Below are positions 23,040 through 34,866 of a DNA stretch of 64,000 nt, in pieces. The stretch covers positions 109,888,733 through 109,952,732 of the forward strand of contig CAKMRJ010005523.1 of NCBI GenBank assembly GCA_928212115.1, read 5' to 3'. The position numbers and the translations under genes were made by a program. The notes under the pieces were generated by a model. It was not told the DNA's origin. It saw nothing but the letters and a program-made list of their open reading frames with translations, and did not search any database. This DNA is from Lactuca virosa (Eukaryota; Streptophyta; Magnoliopsida; Asterales; Asteraceae). Within the stretch, counting starts at the first letter, position 1, and each line of letters begins with the position of its first letter.

Positions 23040-23996
23040 TGAAATGTCTAGTATGCTCAAGAGTCATATTAAAGTGATATTGCTAAATAACATATGATAC
23101 TAATGGGTCACACTAACAACAACTTGATACAATTGATTATTTATTAGAAATTGATTTTAATAAATATTCAATAAAACTCTTATAATTAAATTGGGAATTA
23201 TTTATTTCTAGGAAATAATTAATTTTCATTAGCAAGTAACATAATATATGATATAGTATGATTTATTAAGTCATGTACAACATTTTGGACCAAAAGGACT
23301 TTTTGTCTTTTACCAAAAGGTTAATGTTTATATTTTAAAAAGAGTTTATAAAATTTACCATATTTGACTTCTTTTTCATACTCAAAACCGTGAGCATGCT
23401 AACAAGCATGCTAGTGATGGGTTTTTAATTATTTAAAGGAAAAGAAATCATGATTTAGAAGCATGAATGGACACTATTATGACATGGAGACAAGTTTGTC
23501 TAAAGTTGAAGTAACTAATGGTTAATAACTTCTCTTTATGCATATAAATAAGAGGGCTTGCACTTGGCTTCTTTGCTCATTCTATTCCTTTGTAGCAAGT
23601 GGCCGAAAGTTCCTCTTCTTCTCTCATTCTCTCTACTTTTGCTTTGGAGACTTGGAGATTACTTGCTTTCACATGCCCTCTTTAAGTTCATATTGATTAT
23701 GAACTTAAAGCTTAAGGGTTTAAGAGTTTATGGACTAGCATCTACATCAAGTTGAGTCATTGTTGGTGTCTCAAAGGTGCCACATTCTTCATCAACTTCC
23801 AAGCCTCCCAAGAGGACCCAAAGAACTACAAAGGTTGTTATTTATTCACCTCTTTTTTGGTTGGTGTTTTAATCTTTCTATAACTTGCAAGAAGATCCTT
23901 GGTGGGTATAAAATGTTTATGTTGTTTCAAAAATTAAAGTCTTCCGTTGCCATATTTTTCTTATTTATGAAACTATTTTCGAACTAAAACCCAACA
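23040..23996 (+). repeat. 5' LTR of element A
   Basis: The LTR is 957 bp, TG...CA. A TATA box (GCATATAAATAAG) lies near 23543. The 3' half, from AAGCATGAATGG (about 23460), is matched closely by 33801-34027 plus 50594-50912. The first 420 bp have no partner at the 3' end. Confidence 0.85.
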
Positions 23997-23997
23997 A

Positions 23998-24010
23998 TTG
24001 GTATCACAGC
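23998..24010 (+). other. Primer binding site of element A
   Basis: TGGTATCACAGCC begins two bases after the LTR end. It matches the 3' end complement of initiator Met-tRNA (TGGTATCAGAGC) with one change, G to C. Confidence 0.8.
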
Positions 24011-24995
24011 CACCTTGCAAGTTTGGTTAGATTTTTGATTTTTGGAAATCTTAGTTTTTGGAGAATATGAATAACTTGTTTTTGTATAAAAATAAGTTCA
24101 TACATATTTTCTATGACAACTTTTTTTGTTATGTTATGTGACAAAAGCTTCATGCATTTTTTGTCATTTAAAGTTGTCTTAGAAAAACAAAGGTTGTTTG
24201 ATGTGTATATTGATGTATATGATGTGCATAAACTAGCTAAGGACCAATGTGTTGTTATGTTGTTGTGTTGGTTATTTTTTTGTTATAAAATGGTTGTAAT
24301 AATTTATTTATTCATATGGTCTGTAATAATTAAATAGATTAGCTTTTCTTGATTATTTTTGTAAAGTAATAGATTAGTTTTTAGAATTAATTTATTTTTA
24401 CAAAAATGTAACAAGAAAATCAAGTTGGAACCATTTTTTTGAAGACAAAAAGAACAATTTTCAAGTCTAAAAGGTGTGCAGGATTTTCAGTGACATTTTC
24501 TGAAAAGTATCGCTAATGCTGTTTACAAATGGCTGTTGGACTTTTAACGACAGTTACTGAATTTTAGCATTCAAGAAGTTTTCCTTATCTTTTGCAAACA
24601 ATGAGTGTTTACTTAAGTGAGAGCTTCTACAACAACATTACAAGAAGTTTTTGGTCCCTTTAAATGTCCCATTAGGAATGGATTTGGTATTTTTGTGTTG
24701 GCTCACAAAATGTCATTGATTGGTTATGTTTATGCACATATTTTTTTATGCATGTTTATGTTGTTTATTTTATGCATTATTTTGTGTGGTTGATAAAATT
24801 AGTTTTTCACATGCTAAAATAGTTTTGGACAAAATAAACATCACATGGAGTTTGAGTTTTCAAAATTGGACATAAGATGTAACAAGTTATTATTTTTAAA
24901 ATAAATCTCGGTTTTATAAAATCGTTAATAACGATAAATTTTGAAACACTCAATTATAAATTTTAAAATGGTGATGTTTGTAACTTATACAAACT

Positions 24996-25053
<58 letters not shown>

Positions 25054-25146
25054 AAATGAAGTTTTATTAAAGATATGAAAGGTTCAAATGCACTCAAACT
25101 TAATACCGGTTATTAAAATTGACGTGTGTCAAATTATATAAAAAAT

Positions 25147-25224
<78 letters not shown>

Positions 25225-26000
25225 AAATGAAGTTTTATTAAAGATATGAAAGGTTCAAATGCACTCAAACTTAATACCGGTTATTAAAATTGAATTGCGT
25301 TAAATTATATAAAAATTAGCTTTATATATAGAATCTTTAAAAGTGATTTTCTTTTGAAAATTGATACCATGGTTTATTATATGCATGTAAACAATGATAT
25401 CATATGTTTTTTAAACAAGAATTATAAAACATATAAAGACCCTTTTTACAAACCTGAAATCTATGCAATCTTTTTAAAAAACACTCACACATCTCTTGTA
25501 TGCACTAGTGGGATAAAAGATACCTAACCGCTTAGTGTTGTCTTTTGATGGGCTGGGTGTATTCGCGATTTCTATAACCAAGTTATAGGCGGATTACACA
25601 AGTTTTTCAAGTTGGACGATTTGATTAGAAATCTTTTGTGATAAATGATACCAAAGCAATAGAGTTCCGAGGCATAGATGGGATCAAACATGTCTAATTA
25701 AATTTGTTATTAGAGATCCCATAAATCTTGGAATTATATGGTAAGATATAATTGATAATCGATATCTACCGGGTTGAATTCAAATGAATGGGATAAATGA
25801 TACCTAACCATTTATTTGTCTTGCAACTTGGATCCTAGACTTTGATAATTAATGTTTTTGGAAACTAAAAGGGTTTTAATTATTAAAGATTAAATATTGA
25901 AAATACTAAATGAATTTTGTTAAAATTTTGTAGTTATATAATCTATTCTCATTATCATGAATTGTCATTTTCTTTAATGAATTAATGAAACAATAACATT
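24011..26000 (+). other. Leader region of element A with microsatellites and a local duplication
   Basis: Non-coding leader before gag. A segment of about 95 bp starting ATAAAATGAAG occurs twice (25051-25146 and 25222-25316). Each copy is preceded by a TA array (24998-25050; 25169-25221), the second also by a CA tract (25147-25168). Further on, GATACCTAACC follows GGGATAAA twice (about 25510 and 25790), with spacing reminiscent of the repeated motifs in the leaders of C and I. Confidence 0.65.
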
Positions 26001-29000
26001 CAATAGATACAACTTCAATGAATGGGTTCATGTCTTAAGAGACAATCTCGTAAGAGATATGAAATTGGATACACTTAAAGGTCCTAGTCCTAAACTATTT
26101 TCTTTGAGCAATGAACCTGAACATGATACCTAGTAAAGGCATCACCGTGATGCTAACAATGCTTCTAACATCAAGCTATGAATAGTTATTCATGACTTCT
26201 AGGAAGTCTTGGATAATTTAAACAGATATCTGATGATATAACAGGTCGAGCAATATTGCAATAAATACAGTGATATTTTATTTAAAGCTAGTTTAAACAT
26301 TGGAATAATGTAAGGCTAAAGAGTCACCTAGTGTGATCAAGGAGGCCCATGTTTGATGGACTGAACACCTTTAAGCCCAAGAAATCTACTAAAGCCCACA
26401 TAGATGGATCTTGTTTCTCTTGTGAAGAAACTGAACACTGGAAGATAATTTACTCCTCTTATTTGGAAAGAAAGTATGGAAGAGACTAGTACTTCTAGTA
26501 TCTACTAGATAGAACTCATACTTTTCATATAACACTTAGGTACTTGGTACTTAAATGTTAATCTAATATTTGTGAATGGCTTGCAAATATTTGTTGAAGA
26601 GTAACCAAGCTGAGCACAATCAAGTTGGAACTACACTATCGGAGTTTAGTTTATTATTTATGCTTGGAACATAAATTACTTGTAATGTAAAAAAATATTT
26701 GTTTTGGAACAAAATATGTTTTAATTTAGCATGTCTAAATTTATGTCTCAGTTATTTTATTCAAATATTTGATCATTTACTTAATCGTTTGTCACAACGA
26801 TAATATTCATATTCTGAAATGATTAACTTCTATTTATGAGAGTATATCTCTTAATAGAATTATGAAGTAAATATCAACTTCTTATAAATAAATTCAAGTT
26901 CTATATACAAGCACTTTTGACTTAAACTTGTTTTAAATCAAACTTATCTTTGACATTGTTATTTTTTCTATATAAATGGCATTCACATATTCCAACTTCA
27001 AGAAAGGGATCTTTGAAGGAAAATAATGTAGTTTATTTGACATATGTGAACCTTATTTATATGTATAGGATTCCTAATGATATTTTCACTAAGGAGTAGA
27101 GAAAATAATTAAGGAACTATACACTTTGGTGTATGACTTCCTCTCTAATGAATGTTTGAGATTAAGCACAAGATACAAAATCAACTTTATTAACAACTAT
27201 AGTAGTTTTAATTATATTTTATGTGGTAAAACATAATTGTGAAATCTTTGTTGAAGGTTTCAAAAGTTGAGATGCACACCGGTAAGAACCAAGGTTGCAG
27301 AAAACGTTAGACGTTAGCTAGTCGGTGGACTGGAGTCTAGGGATTAATCAGCTAGGCGGGGATTAATCGGGGACCATTAATTATTAAGAAAATTATTCAA
27401 AAATTTATAAATCTAACTTTAATTGTAATAATATAAATAAATAAGCATAAAAGTTTAATTATAAGATTAACAAGTACAACAATTTATCTTCCAATTAATA
27501 AGAAAAGTTATTCAAATTTTAATATATCTTAAGAAATGAAGTAAATTTGAGTATTTATATATTTGAAAACATAGAAATTTTGAAAATTTTGGAGAAAAAC
27601 TTTAAAATTTATTTTTAAATTTATTTTTATATATTAGTTGAACATTGAAATACTATGAACTTTTGAAATTTTGAAAATTTGGCCGATTTGGCCGCCTAGG
27701 ATCGATTAGGACCGCCTAGGACCGATTAGTTACGTCTAGCTCCGACTTTGACCCATTTTGACCAAAACCGATTAGGCCGACCGATTAGCCTTAATCCTAT
27801 TCGGTTGAAGACCGCCTAGCGATTAATCCCCGATTAATCGGCCGCCTAGACCGATTTTTACAACACCGGTAAGAACCATCTAAGGCCTTAATAATAATAA
27901 AGGATGAATTAAATCTTACTTGATATGATTTACTTTCTAATCGGTAGAAATATTCTCCCTTAATCTTTTTGGGATAACACTTCAATCACTATTAAATGTA
28001 TCTTGAATACAAATACCAACAAATAAGTACATTAAACACTTTATAAGATTTAATATGGAAAGGCTCCATCCTCATCTTACTTAATGTTTTATGGATTTGA
28101 AGCCGATGTTGGACTAAAGCTTCTAAACCCAAAATCTACTAAATACATATTTGTGTAATACTCTAAATGTGGCTTAGATTATCATATGCAAACCCACCAA
28201 GAATAAGTTCTTTTATTCTTGTGAAAGATAAGTTAGTAGAAAGCAAGCTTCTAATGACAAAGCAAGTGGGAGGTACATGAAACTTGAAGCAGCTCAAGAA
28301 CCATAACCTTATATAGTAATAGTTGGCACTAGTTTTAACAATGATTGTTAAACTTGAATAATAGCTATTCATAAACACAAATTGTTCACATTAGTGGCAG
28401 AAATCATCTATGACTTGAGAAATGTGGAATCTCTCATTGATGAGCTTTTATTTATGGTTTCTTGAAAATCCATTAAATACCAAGATGTTATGTCAGATTT
28501 TGAATCTGATAAATGACTTAGAGTCGAGAACATGACATGAAATCCATGTATGAGAATCAAGTATGGGCTTGATTAAAATTTATCCCTATAGCGCTAGAAG
28601 GAGAAAATGATTCTTCTAGAAAGAATAAATTACATGGATAACCATACACATTTAAAGCAAGACTTGTAGTAAAAGGATTCTCTCATACTCATGTCATTGA
28701 CTATGGTCCTCATCATACTCATGACATTGACTGTGATCAGACCTTTTTTCACAAGTAGCTATGATTAGATCAACAATGATATTATTTACTATAAATTCAT
28801 ATTCTTAGTATGAGATATAGCAAATAGATTTAAAAAGAGACCGCTTTTCTTAATAAACATCTACTAGAAGATATTTATATAGATTGGCCAGGAGGTTTTC
28901 TTAATCCAAGTTATCCTAAAAAAATGTGTAGAGCTTGAGATCTACTTGTGGATATAAAGCAAACATCTCAATGTCGCAATCATCATTTTATGTAAAACCA

Positions 29001-30030
29001 CAAGGTATGTTTTTATATCAAAATGAATAGAACATGTGTGTTTACTAAGAACTAGTGGGAGCATAGTGAAATTCCTAATCTTGTATGAGTGAGACATACT
29101 TAATCATTTGAAATCACATTCGGACTAAGCAAGGTCGTTTTCACCTTGACTCGGAAAGTGTTTCTAAAATGAAAGACTTAGGAAGGAAAGGATACATTCT
29201 TGGAATGTAAAATCTATAAGGGATAGATAAAATGAATGTTATAAGTTTCATGTCCTTATACATATATTGGCAATATCTTGAAAGGGATCAAGACACAAGA
29301 TTCTTTTGGAGAATTCTTGGCATTATCATATGGCACCATTTTGAGCTAGCCTCAAAAGTACATAGCTCATAGGTTTGAACTAGATGAAATGATTTATATT
29401 CTATTTGCTTGGCAAATGAATTCATCATTTACGCCATATTATACATAGGATATGGTATTTGATCATGCTGTAAGCATGTCATAGATACTAATTGAATACA
29501 TGGTTAAGTCACTGGATGACAAAGAACGCATTCTAAGAGTACTTTAGAAGAACTAAGTGAATGTATATGATACAATCAGTTTAGAAAGGATCTTTGTGGA
29601 AAGATCTACACAATATGTTAATTTCTAAACATATATAAATAATTATGAATTATAATTGGATTTTGACCTCATTATGGAATGAATGGTAAGTTTTGTTGGA
29701 ATGAGGTCCAAGCCAAGAATAATGACACAATCTACTACAAAAAAAGAATACACTACTTTAAAAGTTGAATTCAAATATGTATGGATGAATGAAATCATTG
29801 AAAAACTATGTTGACTTCTGCCATTCAAGGATCACATAGAAATCTTTGTGACTTCGAGAGTATACTTAATCAAGCTAAGAGACTCTATGTCACGAAAGAA
29901 CACCAATCATATTCTCCAAGATATTTAACTATGCTTAGAGTAAATTTAAGTATGGAGATGATAGTATTCACAGAATTCACACAAATTAAATATTGCCAGA
30001 TCCATTTATAAAGTCATTCTTTTAAGCTAA
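26000..30030 (+). pseudogene. Decayed copia gag-pol of element A
   Basis: No long frame survives, but family landmarks occur in the right order. A gag zinc knuckle relic CFSCEETEHWKIIYSSYL (about 26411-26465) has its last Cys replaced by Tyr. An RT stretch at about 28600-29000 has residues matching THVIDYG, DIKTAFLN, LEDIYIDWPGGFLNPSYPKK and a YGYKQASI-like relic. An RNase H relic lies at about 29690-29990. Stops and shifts are everywhere. The element could not encode its own proteins. It may already have been dead when it inserted, since the LTRs look far better preserved. Confidence 0.72.
27292..27862. mobile_element. 571-bp insertion with a 16-bp target duplication
   Basis: The 16-mer ACACCGGTAAGAACCA flanks the insert at 27276-27291 and 27863-27878. 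The insert is rich in CCGCCTAGG/CCGATTAG and CGATTAATC motifs at the right and GGCGGGGATTAATCGG at the left, with an AT-rich middle. Its ends, GGTTGCAGAAAACG and the complement of CGATTTTTACAAC, share only a short inverted match (GTTG.A.AAAA). A 16-bp duplication is too long for hAT or PIF and fits LINE-driven (SINE-like) insertion, but no poly(A) is obvious. Confidence 0.65.
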
Positions 30031-30300
30031 GTATGAATGGTCATACTTTAGGTACAAGACTTTATTATTCTTGAAATGGATTTTTGATTTGGATTTAGTA
30101 TTTGGATATTGGAACATTATAACACAACTATTAGATAATGTTATGATATATTGGGATATAGTCATCACATTAATACTTGTTGTGTTGTATATTAACATGT
30201 TTAATCCATGAATAACGTTATTATTCTAAAAGTTCATAGTAGGTAATAATTGTGGGATCAATTATAAATTAAGACTAATATGAATTGGATTGGTTGACTC

Positions 30301-30635
30301 TGTGGGTGCAAAGTTATCCATGTATGACTTTGTAAATGGGTTGACTTTTGTAGACCCACTTGCATGTGGTGCATTAGCCTTTTGACTCATGAGATAGAGA
30401 GTAAGAGAGAGACATGTAAACACCTCTATATAAGGTGGGTTCATACCACTTGTTGAGGTGTGCTTGAGAGGTGTAAAAGTTGAGTGTGTAAGTGTGTGTT
30501 ATTTATGTAGACTAGATCTAGATCCCTTTTTGTAACACCATACATAATCAATACATCTCTTAAGCACCGAAATCACCGTGTTCATTGTGCAATCTTTAAT
30601 TCAGTATGCCAAACCATTTTCTATAATTCACATCA
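30301..30635 (+). repeat. 5' LTR of element B
   Basis: The LTR starts TGTGGGTGCAAAG (one T fewer than the 3' copy) and ends CATCA. A TATA box (CTCTATATAAGG) lies at about 30422-30433. Confidence 0.9.
30422..30433 (+). promoter_or_regulatory. TATA box of element B LTR
   Basis: CTCTATATAAGG lies in the middle of the LTR and is repeated in the 3' LTR at about 33490. Both copies are intact, so transcription from U3 is possible. Confidence 0.55.
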
Positions 30636-30637
30636 AT

Positions 30638-30653
30638 TGGTATCAGAGCGGGT
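30638..30653 (+). other. Primer binding site of element B
   Basis: TGGTATCAGAGCGGG starts two bases after the LTR end. The first 12 bases match initiator Met-tRNA complementarity exactly. Confidence 0.88.
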
Positions 30654-33367
30654 CTTCAATGATCAAAGTGATTTGTTGAAGAACGATTCTCGGTTTGGCA
30701 AAATTTGTCAAAATTGGAGCATTTTTGGTGAGTCTCTCTCTATGATCTCTCTTAATTTCATTGAATTCGTGCATTACGTCTTTGATTTGTGATCATTTGA
30801 CTCGTTGGATCAAATTTTTCTTGAAAAACCCATTTGTTATGATCCAATAATTTTTTGTTGATCAAAGTCTGACTCGATCTCATATTTGTTGTACGATCTG
30901 ATTCACATATTGCGATTGCTCGTTCGTTTTATGTCATAATTCGTTGTGATCAATTACATTTGATTTAGCCTAATAGATCATTATTCTTATTCAAATGATT
31001 GAGCCCAAGTCAAAAGAACTCGTTACTGTTCATCATTTATTGAGCCCATATGTTTTCATTTCAAATCGATAATTTTGAGTCTACAATTCTTTAGATCTGA
31101 TAATTCTGAGCCTATTATTTTCAATTCGTTTCATATTGTTTCATACTCAAATTCTTTGTCCGATACTATTCATCTTTTTATTTTGAGTCCAAATCATATA
31201 TTCCACTGTTCGAAATCGGGATGAATGTTGATAGTCGGAACGAAGGCCGATTCACGAGTGGTATCAAATTGAAATTGGAGAATGAGCTTCATGATTTCCA
31301 CTAAAATGTTCTATCCAAGTTGAGTTGATGATTTGGAGTTGGATTCAAAATGATTTCCTATGTTTTGATTCTCAATTTCAGTCAATTACTAAGAGTCAAA
31401 CACAGAAAGTCAAAATTAACTTTTGATTGAGATTTTGTGACTGAATCGATAGTGAAATCGAAAGTTTTTTTCTTTGGAGTCGATTCAAGAGGATTCGTTC
31501 TTGACGTTTGAAGAGTAAATGAATTTGATACTTGATCTGCTTTAGGAACGAAGGAATCGAGTCAAGTATTGGGATTTCGAATGTTGTTTTCTAGCATCAG
31601 GGTACTTGATTTCGATCGATGTTGTTTATATCAAGAACAGATGTTGGGATTCAAAGAGTTCGACTGTTTTTTTTAAATCAATCTTGGTTGCTGAAGTTGA
31701 TTTGGTGTTAGAAAATGATTTCCACTGAGGATGTATTTGGAATATTGAGATCGAATGGGAAATGATTTTGATTTCAACGGTGTACTATCATGTTGATAGT
31801 CAAAATAGAATGGGTATCTGGTTGATTTTGATTTCGAATCAAAAAGGTCGATGGTCGATAGATGGGTTTAAGGAAATCGATTTTGGAGTCGGATTGTTTG
31901 GAATTGATAATAGTCGATGTTTTTGGAGACGATAGTTTGGATTGGAGAACGAAGGAGTGATACTGGAGAATGAAGGTTAATCAAAGATTTGAAATCGAAG
32001 GCCCTGTTGATTGAAATCAATAATCGATGACTTGATTTTGGAATCGTTTTGGTAATGTTGATGATGCGAAGTCATTGATTTTTGATTTTGAATGAATGAA
32101 GAGTTGGTAATGGAGTTTGTTTTGGGGTCACTGTAACAAAACGCGAAGTTACAAATCTTAGGTAGTCATCTGGTTTTTATTTAGATGAATGACAAAATGA
32201 AGAATGAAGGCTATATTAACGAAATGTCGATGCAGTGGATAAATGTGAATGATTCAGACGAGATTCAGAGGCTTCGAATGCCTTCGTTTTCGTTAAAATG
32301 GACTGAAAAATTTCATTAATTTGGTGCTTTGATTGAATCTAACAAAGGGGAGAGAGAAACTTTTGGTGCTGTGAATTCGTACGAAGGGTGCTATAGATTT
32401 CTAACGAAGGGATAAAGGTGGATTCGTACGAATTGGGAAATTGGGGAAGAAGAAGGCAAATGTTACGAAAATGATCCCTGCACTTACGAAAGTTTAACAT
32501 CTTTTACAACTCTTCGTATGATTAGGACAAAATTTCGTATGTTTTGAAGAAAAGTGCAGAAGTTTTGAAATCAACCCCTGAAATTTCGACAGTTTGGCAA
32601 CAAGTACCCAAATTCGAAAATGGACTGATTTTGCTGAGGAACTGAAGAATATGCATTTCAGGCCCCTGCAGTTTGTGCCAATTGACACTTTCTACCCAAC
32701 TTTGGAAAAGGGGGAGAGTTTTGCATTTTTGGATGTTTTGGGCGCACCGGGTCACTGCAGAATTTTGAAATTGACAATTTCTACCCAATTTTGAGAAATT
32801 TTGTCAAAGGCGGTCCGTGAACGAAGCTAAAAATTGAAGATTTTTTCGATTTTTCAGATTGAAGCACAAAGTTTATGCTACATGTTAAGGGGGGGTTTTG
32901 ACACGAAAAATTCTGAATAGAGCATGTTCTCTTTCCTTGATGGTTTTATAATCAAATTTCGATTATAAAGGGGGAGAAATTTATATGGAAATTCGAATTT
33001 GAATTTTTCATATTACGCGACCTTGAAGACCGAAGTGACCTTGAATTTTTGAAGCTCACGAAATGATGCAATTAGAAGTTTGGAAGTGATTTATTTTCGA
33101 AATGGGTTTGGTTTTATTGAAGATTTTTGGGGTGTGCTTTTATGCTCAACTTTTGGTGATCAATTTGGAGTTTGAGAAGCTCGTGATCATTCGTTGATGC
33201 TCGGTTTGTATAGTCTCACATCCTAGAGCCCAAATTGAAGAATCGTGGAAGAATTGAAGATTTGAAGTTCGTTTCGACATGTGTCACCTTTGAGGCTCGG
33301 ATCGCGTAGTTGCTTGATTTTGGAAGATTTGAAGTGGGTCATCCATTCCTAACTTTGAGGGGGAGAA
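30654..33367 (+). other. Internal non-coding region of element B
   Basis: The longest frames are under 90 residues, on either strand, and resemble no gag or pol motif. Composition is biased, with recurrent GATTTCGA, TCGATTTTGG and GATTTTGA words. Two purine-rich stretches (AAGGGGGG about 32889; AAAGGGGGAGAAA about 32967) precede the final GAGGGGGAGAA at 33357-33367, which is the probable polypurine tract. Confidence 0.7.
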
Positions 33368-33704
33368 TGTTGGGTGCAAAGTTATCCATGTATGACTTTG
33401 TAAATGGGTTGACTTTTGTAGATCCACTTGCATGTGGTGCATTAGCCTTTTGACTCATGAGATAGAGAGTGAGAGAGAGACATGTAAACACCTCTATATA
33501 AGGTGGGTTCATACCACTTGTAGATGTGTGCTTGAGAGGTGTAAAAGTTGAGTGTGTAAGTGTGTGTTATTTATGTAGACTAGATCTAGATCGCTTTTTG
33601 TAACACCATACATAATCAATACATCTCTTAAACACCGAAATCACTATGTTCATTCTGCAATCTTTAATTCCGCATGTCAAACCCATGTTCATAATTCAAC
33701 ATCA
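33368..33704 (+). repeat. 3' LTR of element B
   Basis: TGTTGGGTGC to AACATCA, 337 bp. It differs from the 5' copy by a handful of substitutions and small indels (for example CCC/TCC, TTGAGG/TAGATG), so the insertion is moderately young. Confidence 0.9.
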
Positions 33705-33800
33705 GACTCTCACTAGATGAAAGTAGGCAGGTGGTTGTAACCAAGTTTCATAGGTACTTGTCAGAGAACTAGTATTAAACTGACCTGCATCAAGTTATAA

Positions 33801-34027
33801 AGGAAGCATGAATGGAAACTATTATGACAAAGAGACAAGTTTGTCTAAAGTTGAAGGAACTAATGGTTAATAACTTCTCTTTATGCATATAAATAAGAGG
33901 GCTTGCACTTGGCTTCTTTTCTCATTCTCTTCCTTTGTAGCAAGTGGCCGAAAGTTCCTCTTCTTCTCTCATTCTCTCTACTTTTGATTTGAAGACATGG
34001 AGATTACTTGCTTTCACGTGCCCTCTT
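33801..34027 (+). repeat. 3' LTR of element A, left piece
   Basis: This matches 23459-23684 closely, including GCATATAAATAAGAGGG and AGCAAGTGGCCGAAAG. It stops at CCCTCTT, where copia C begins. The first 420 bp of the LTR, present at the 5' end, are missing here, so this LTR was truncated by deletion or unequal exchange. Confidence 0.85.
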
Positions 34028-34848
34028 TGTTGGATTAGATGTCTAAGCCTATAACTATTTTGGTATGTACTTGACCCGATTATGAGCATGGTCCTTTTGG
34101 GTTGGCTTCACTCATGCAACTTGATATGATGACAAGAGGAGAGAGAGTAGAATTTATTATATGAATAATAAATTCATACTCAAAATGGTTTTATTAATAT
34201 ATTACAAGATTAATATATTATTTGGAAATCATATTATTTAATTAGTATTGATCGGAAATTAATTTGGTGATCAAAAGAGACTGATTAAATAAAGGGGAAT
34301 GATATTGCAATTAACTGTTAGTTGCTGGTTGGGCTATGGACTCCTAATAGAATAGATTAGACAAAATATGTGGGAAACCCATAAGGATTTCGTCCAAGGG
34401 GCTTTCTATTAGGGCTCCATGGATTGCTTAAGCCCTAAGCAACGAAATTTGGGTTTCCACCATAAAACCCTAATAGCCTCAACTATAAATTGATCCCTTA
34501 ACATATGGAAATCGGCCCTATGTATTCTTTAAGTTGCTCTAGCCGATTTCACCTCTCTCCCAAGTCATCTTCTTGCATTGAGTGTTTGTGACTCCATTAG
34601 AGGTGCACCACTTGGAGCACTAAGCTTTCAACAGTCAAGGACTTTGTGGATTGCTCTTGTTATTGCTACATAACAAGTAAGGTAAGATTCCAAACCCTTA
34701 TTTACATATAAATTTCGTTCTTAGACATGTTAGATTAGGGTTTATGCTTTGGAAGATTGTTTGCATGTATAACTTGAGGAAAAGCTAGATCCAAAGCATT
34801 AGGGTTGCATGTTCACCATAGGAATGATGTTATGCTCAAAACCCATCA
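34028..34848 (+). repeat. 5' LTR of copia C
   Basis: TGTTGGATTAGATG to CCCATCA, 821 bp. The CTATAAATTG at about 34480 is at the TATA position, where the 3' copy reads ATATAAATAG. Confidence 0.92.
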
Positions 34849-34849
34849 G

Positions 34850-34866
34850 CGGTATCATAGCCTAGG
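34850..34866 (+). other. Primer binding site of copia C
   Basis: CGGTATCATAGCCTAGG lies next to the LTR. It corresponds to TGGTATCAGAGCCTAGG in element I, with two changes (T to C, G to T), so priming may be weakened. Confidence 0.8.

Larger units (their letters stand above)
30301..33704 (+). mobile_element. Non-autonomous LTR element B (LARD-like)
   Basis: Two LTRs of about 335 bp enclose 2.7 kb without any convincing coding frame. GACTC duplicates the target (30296-30300; 33705-33709). A perfect PBS follows the 5' LTR and a GAGGGGGAGAA purine tract precedes the 3' LTR. All cis signals for reverse transcription are present while protein genes are absent. B sits near the 3' end of element A's internal region. 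It is larger than a TRIM and smaller than typical LARDs. Confidence 0.9.

Noticed and set aside
29808..30011. Independent 67-residue gene at 29808-30011
   Set aside because: Its position and residues fit a decayed RNase H relic of element A.
30638..30653. tRNA gene fragments at TGGTATCAGAGC sites (30638, 43529, 56785, 23998, 34850)
   Set aside because: Each lies directly next to an LTR end and is a primer binding site. No cloverleaf can be formed around it.
32494..32794. Overlapping frames on both strands in element B as a coding gene
   Set aside because: Under 90 residues, no motif, and antisense to each other within a non-coding LTR element.
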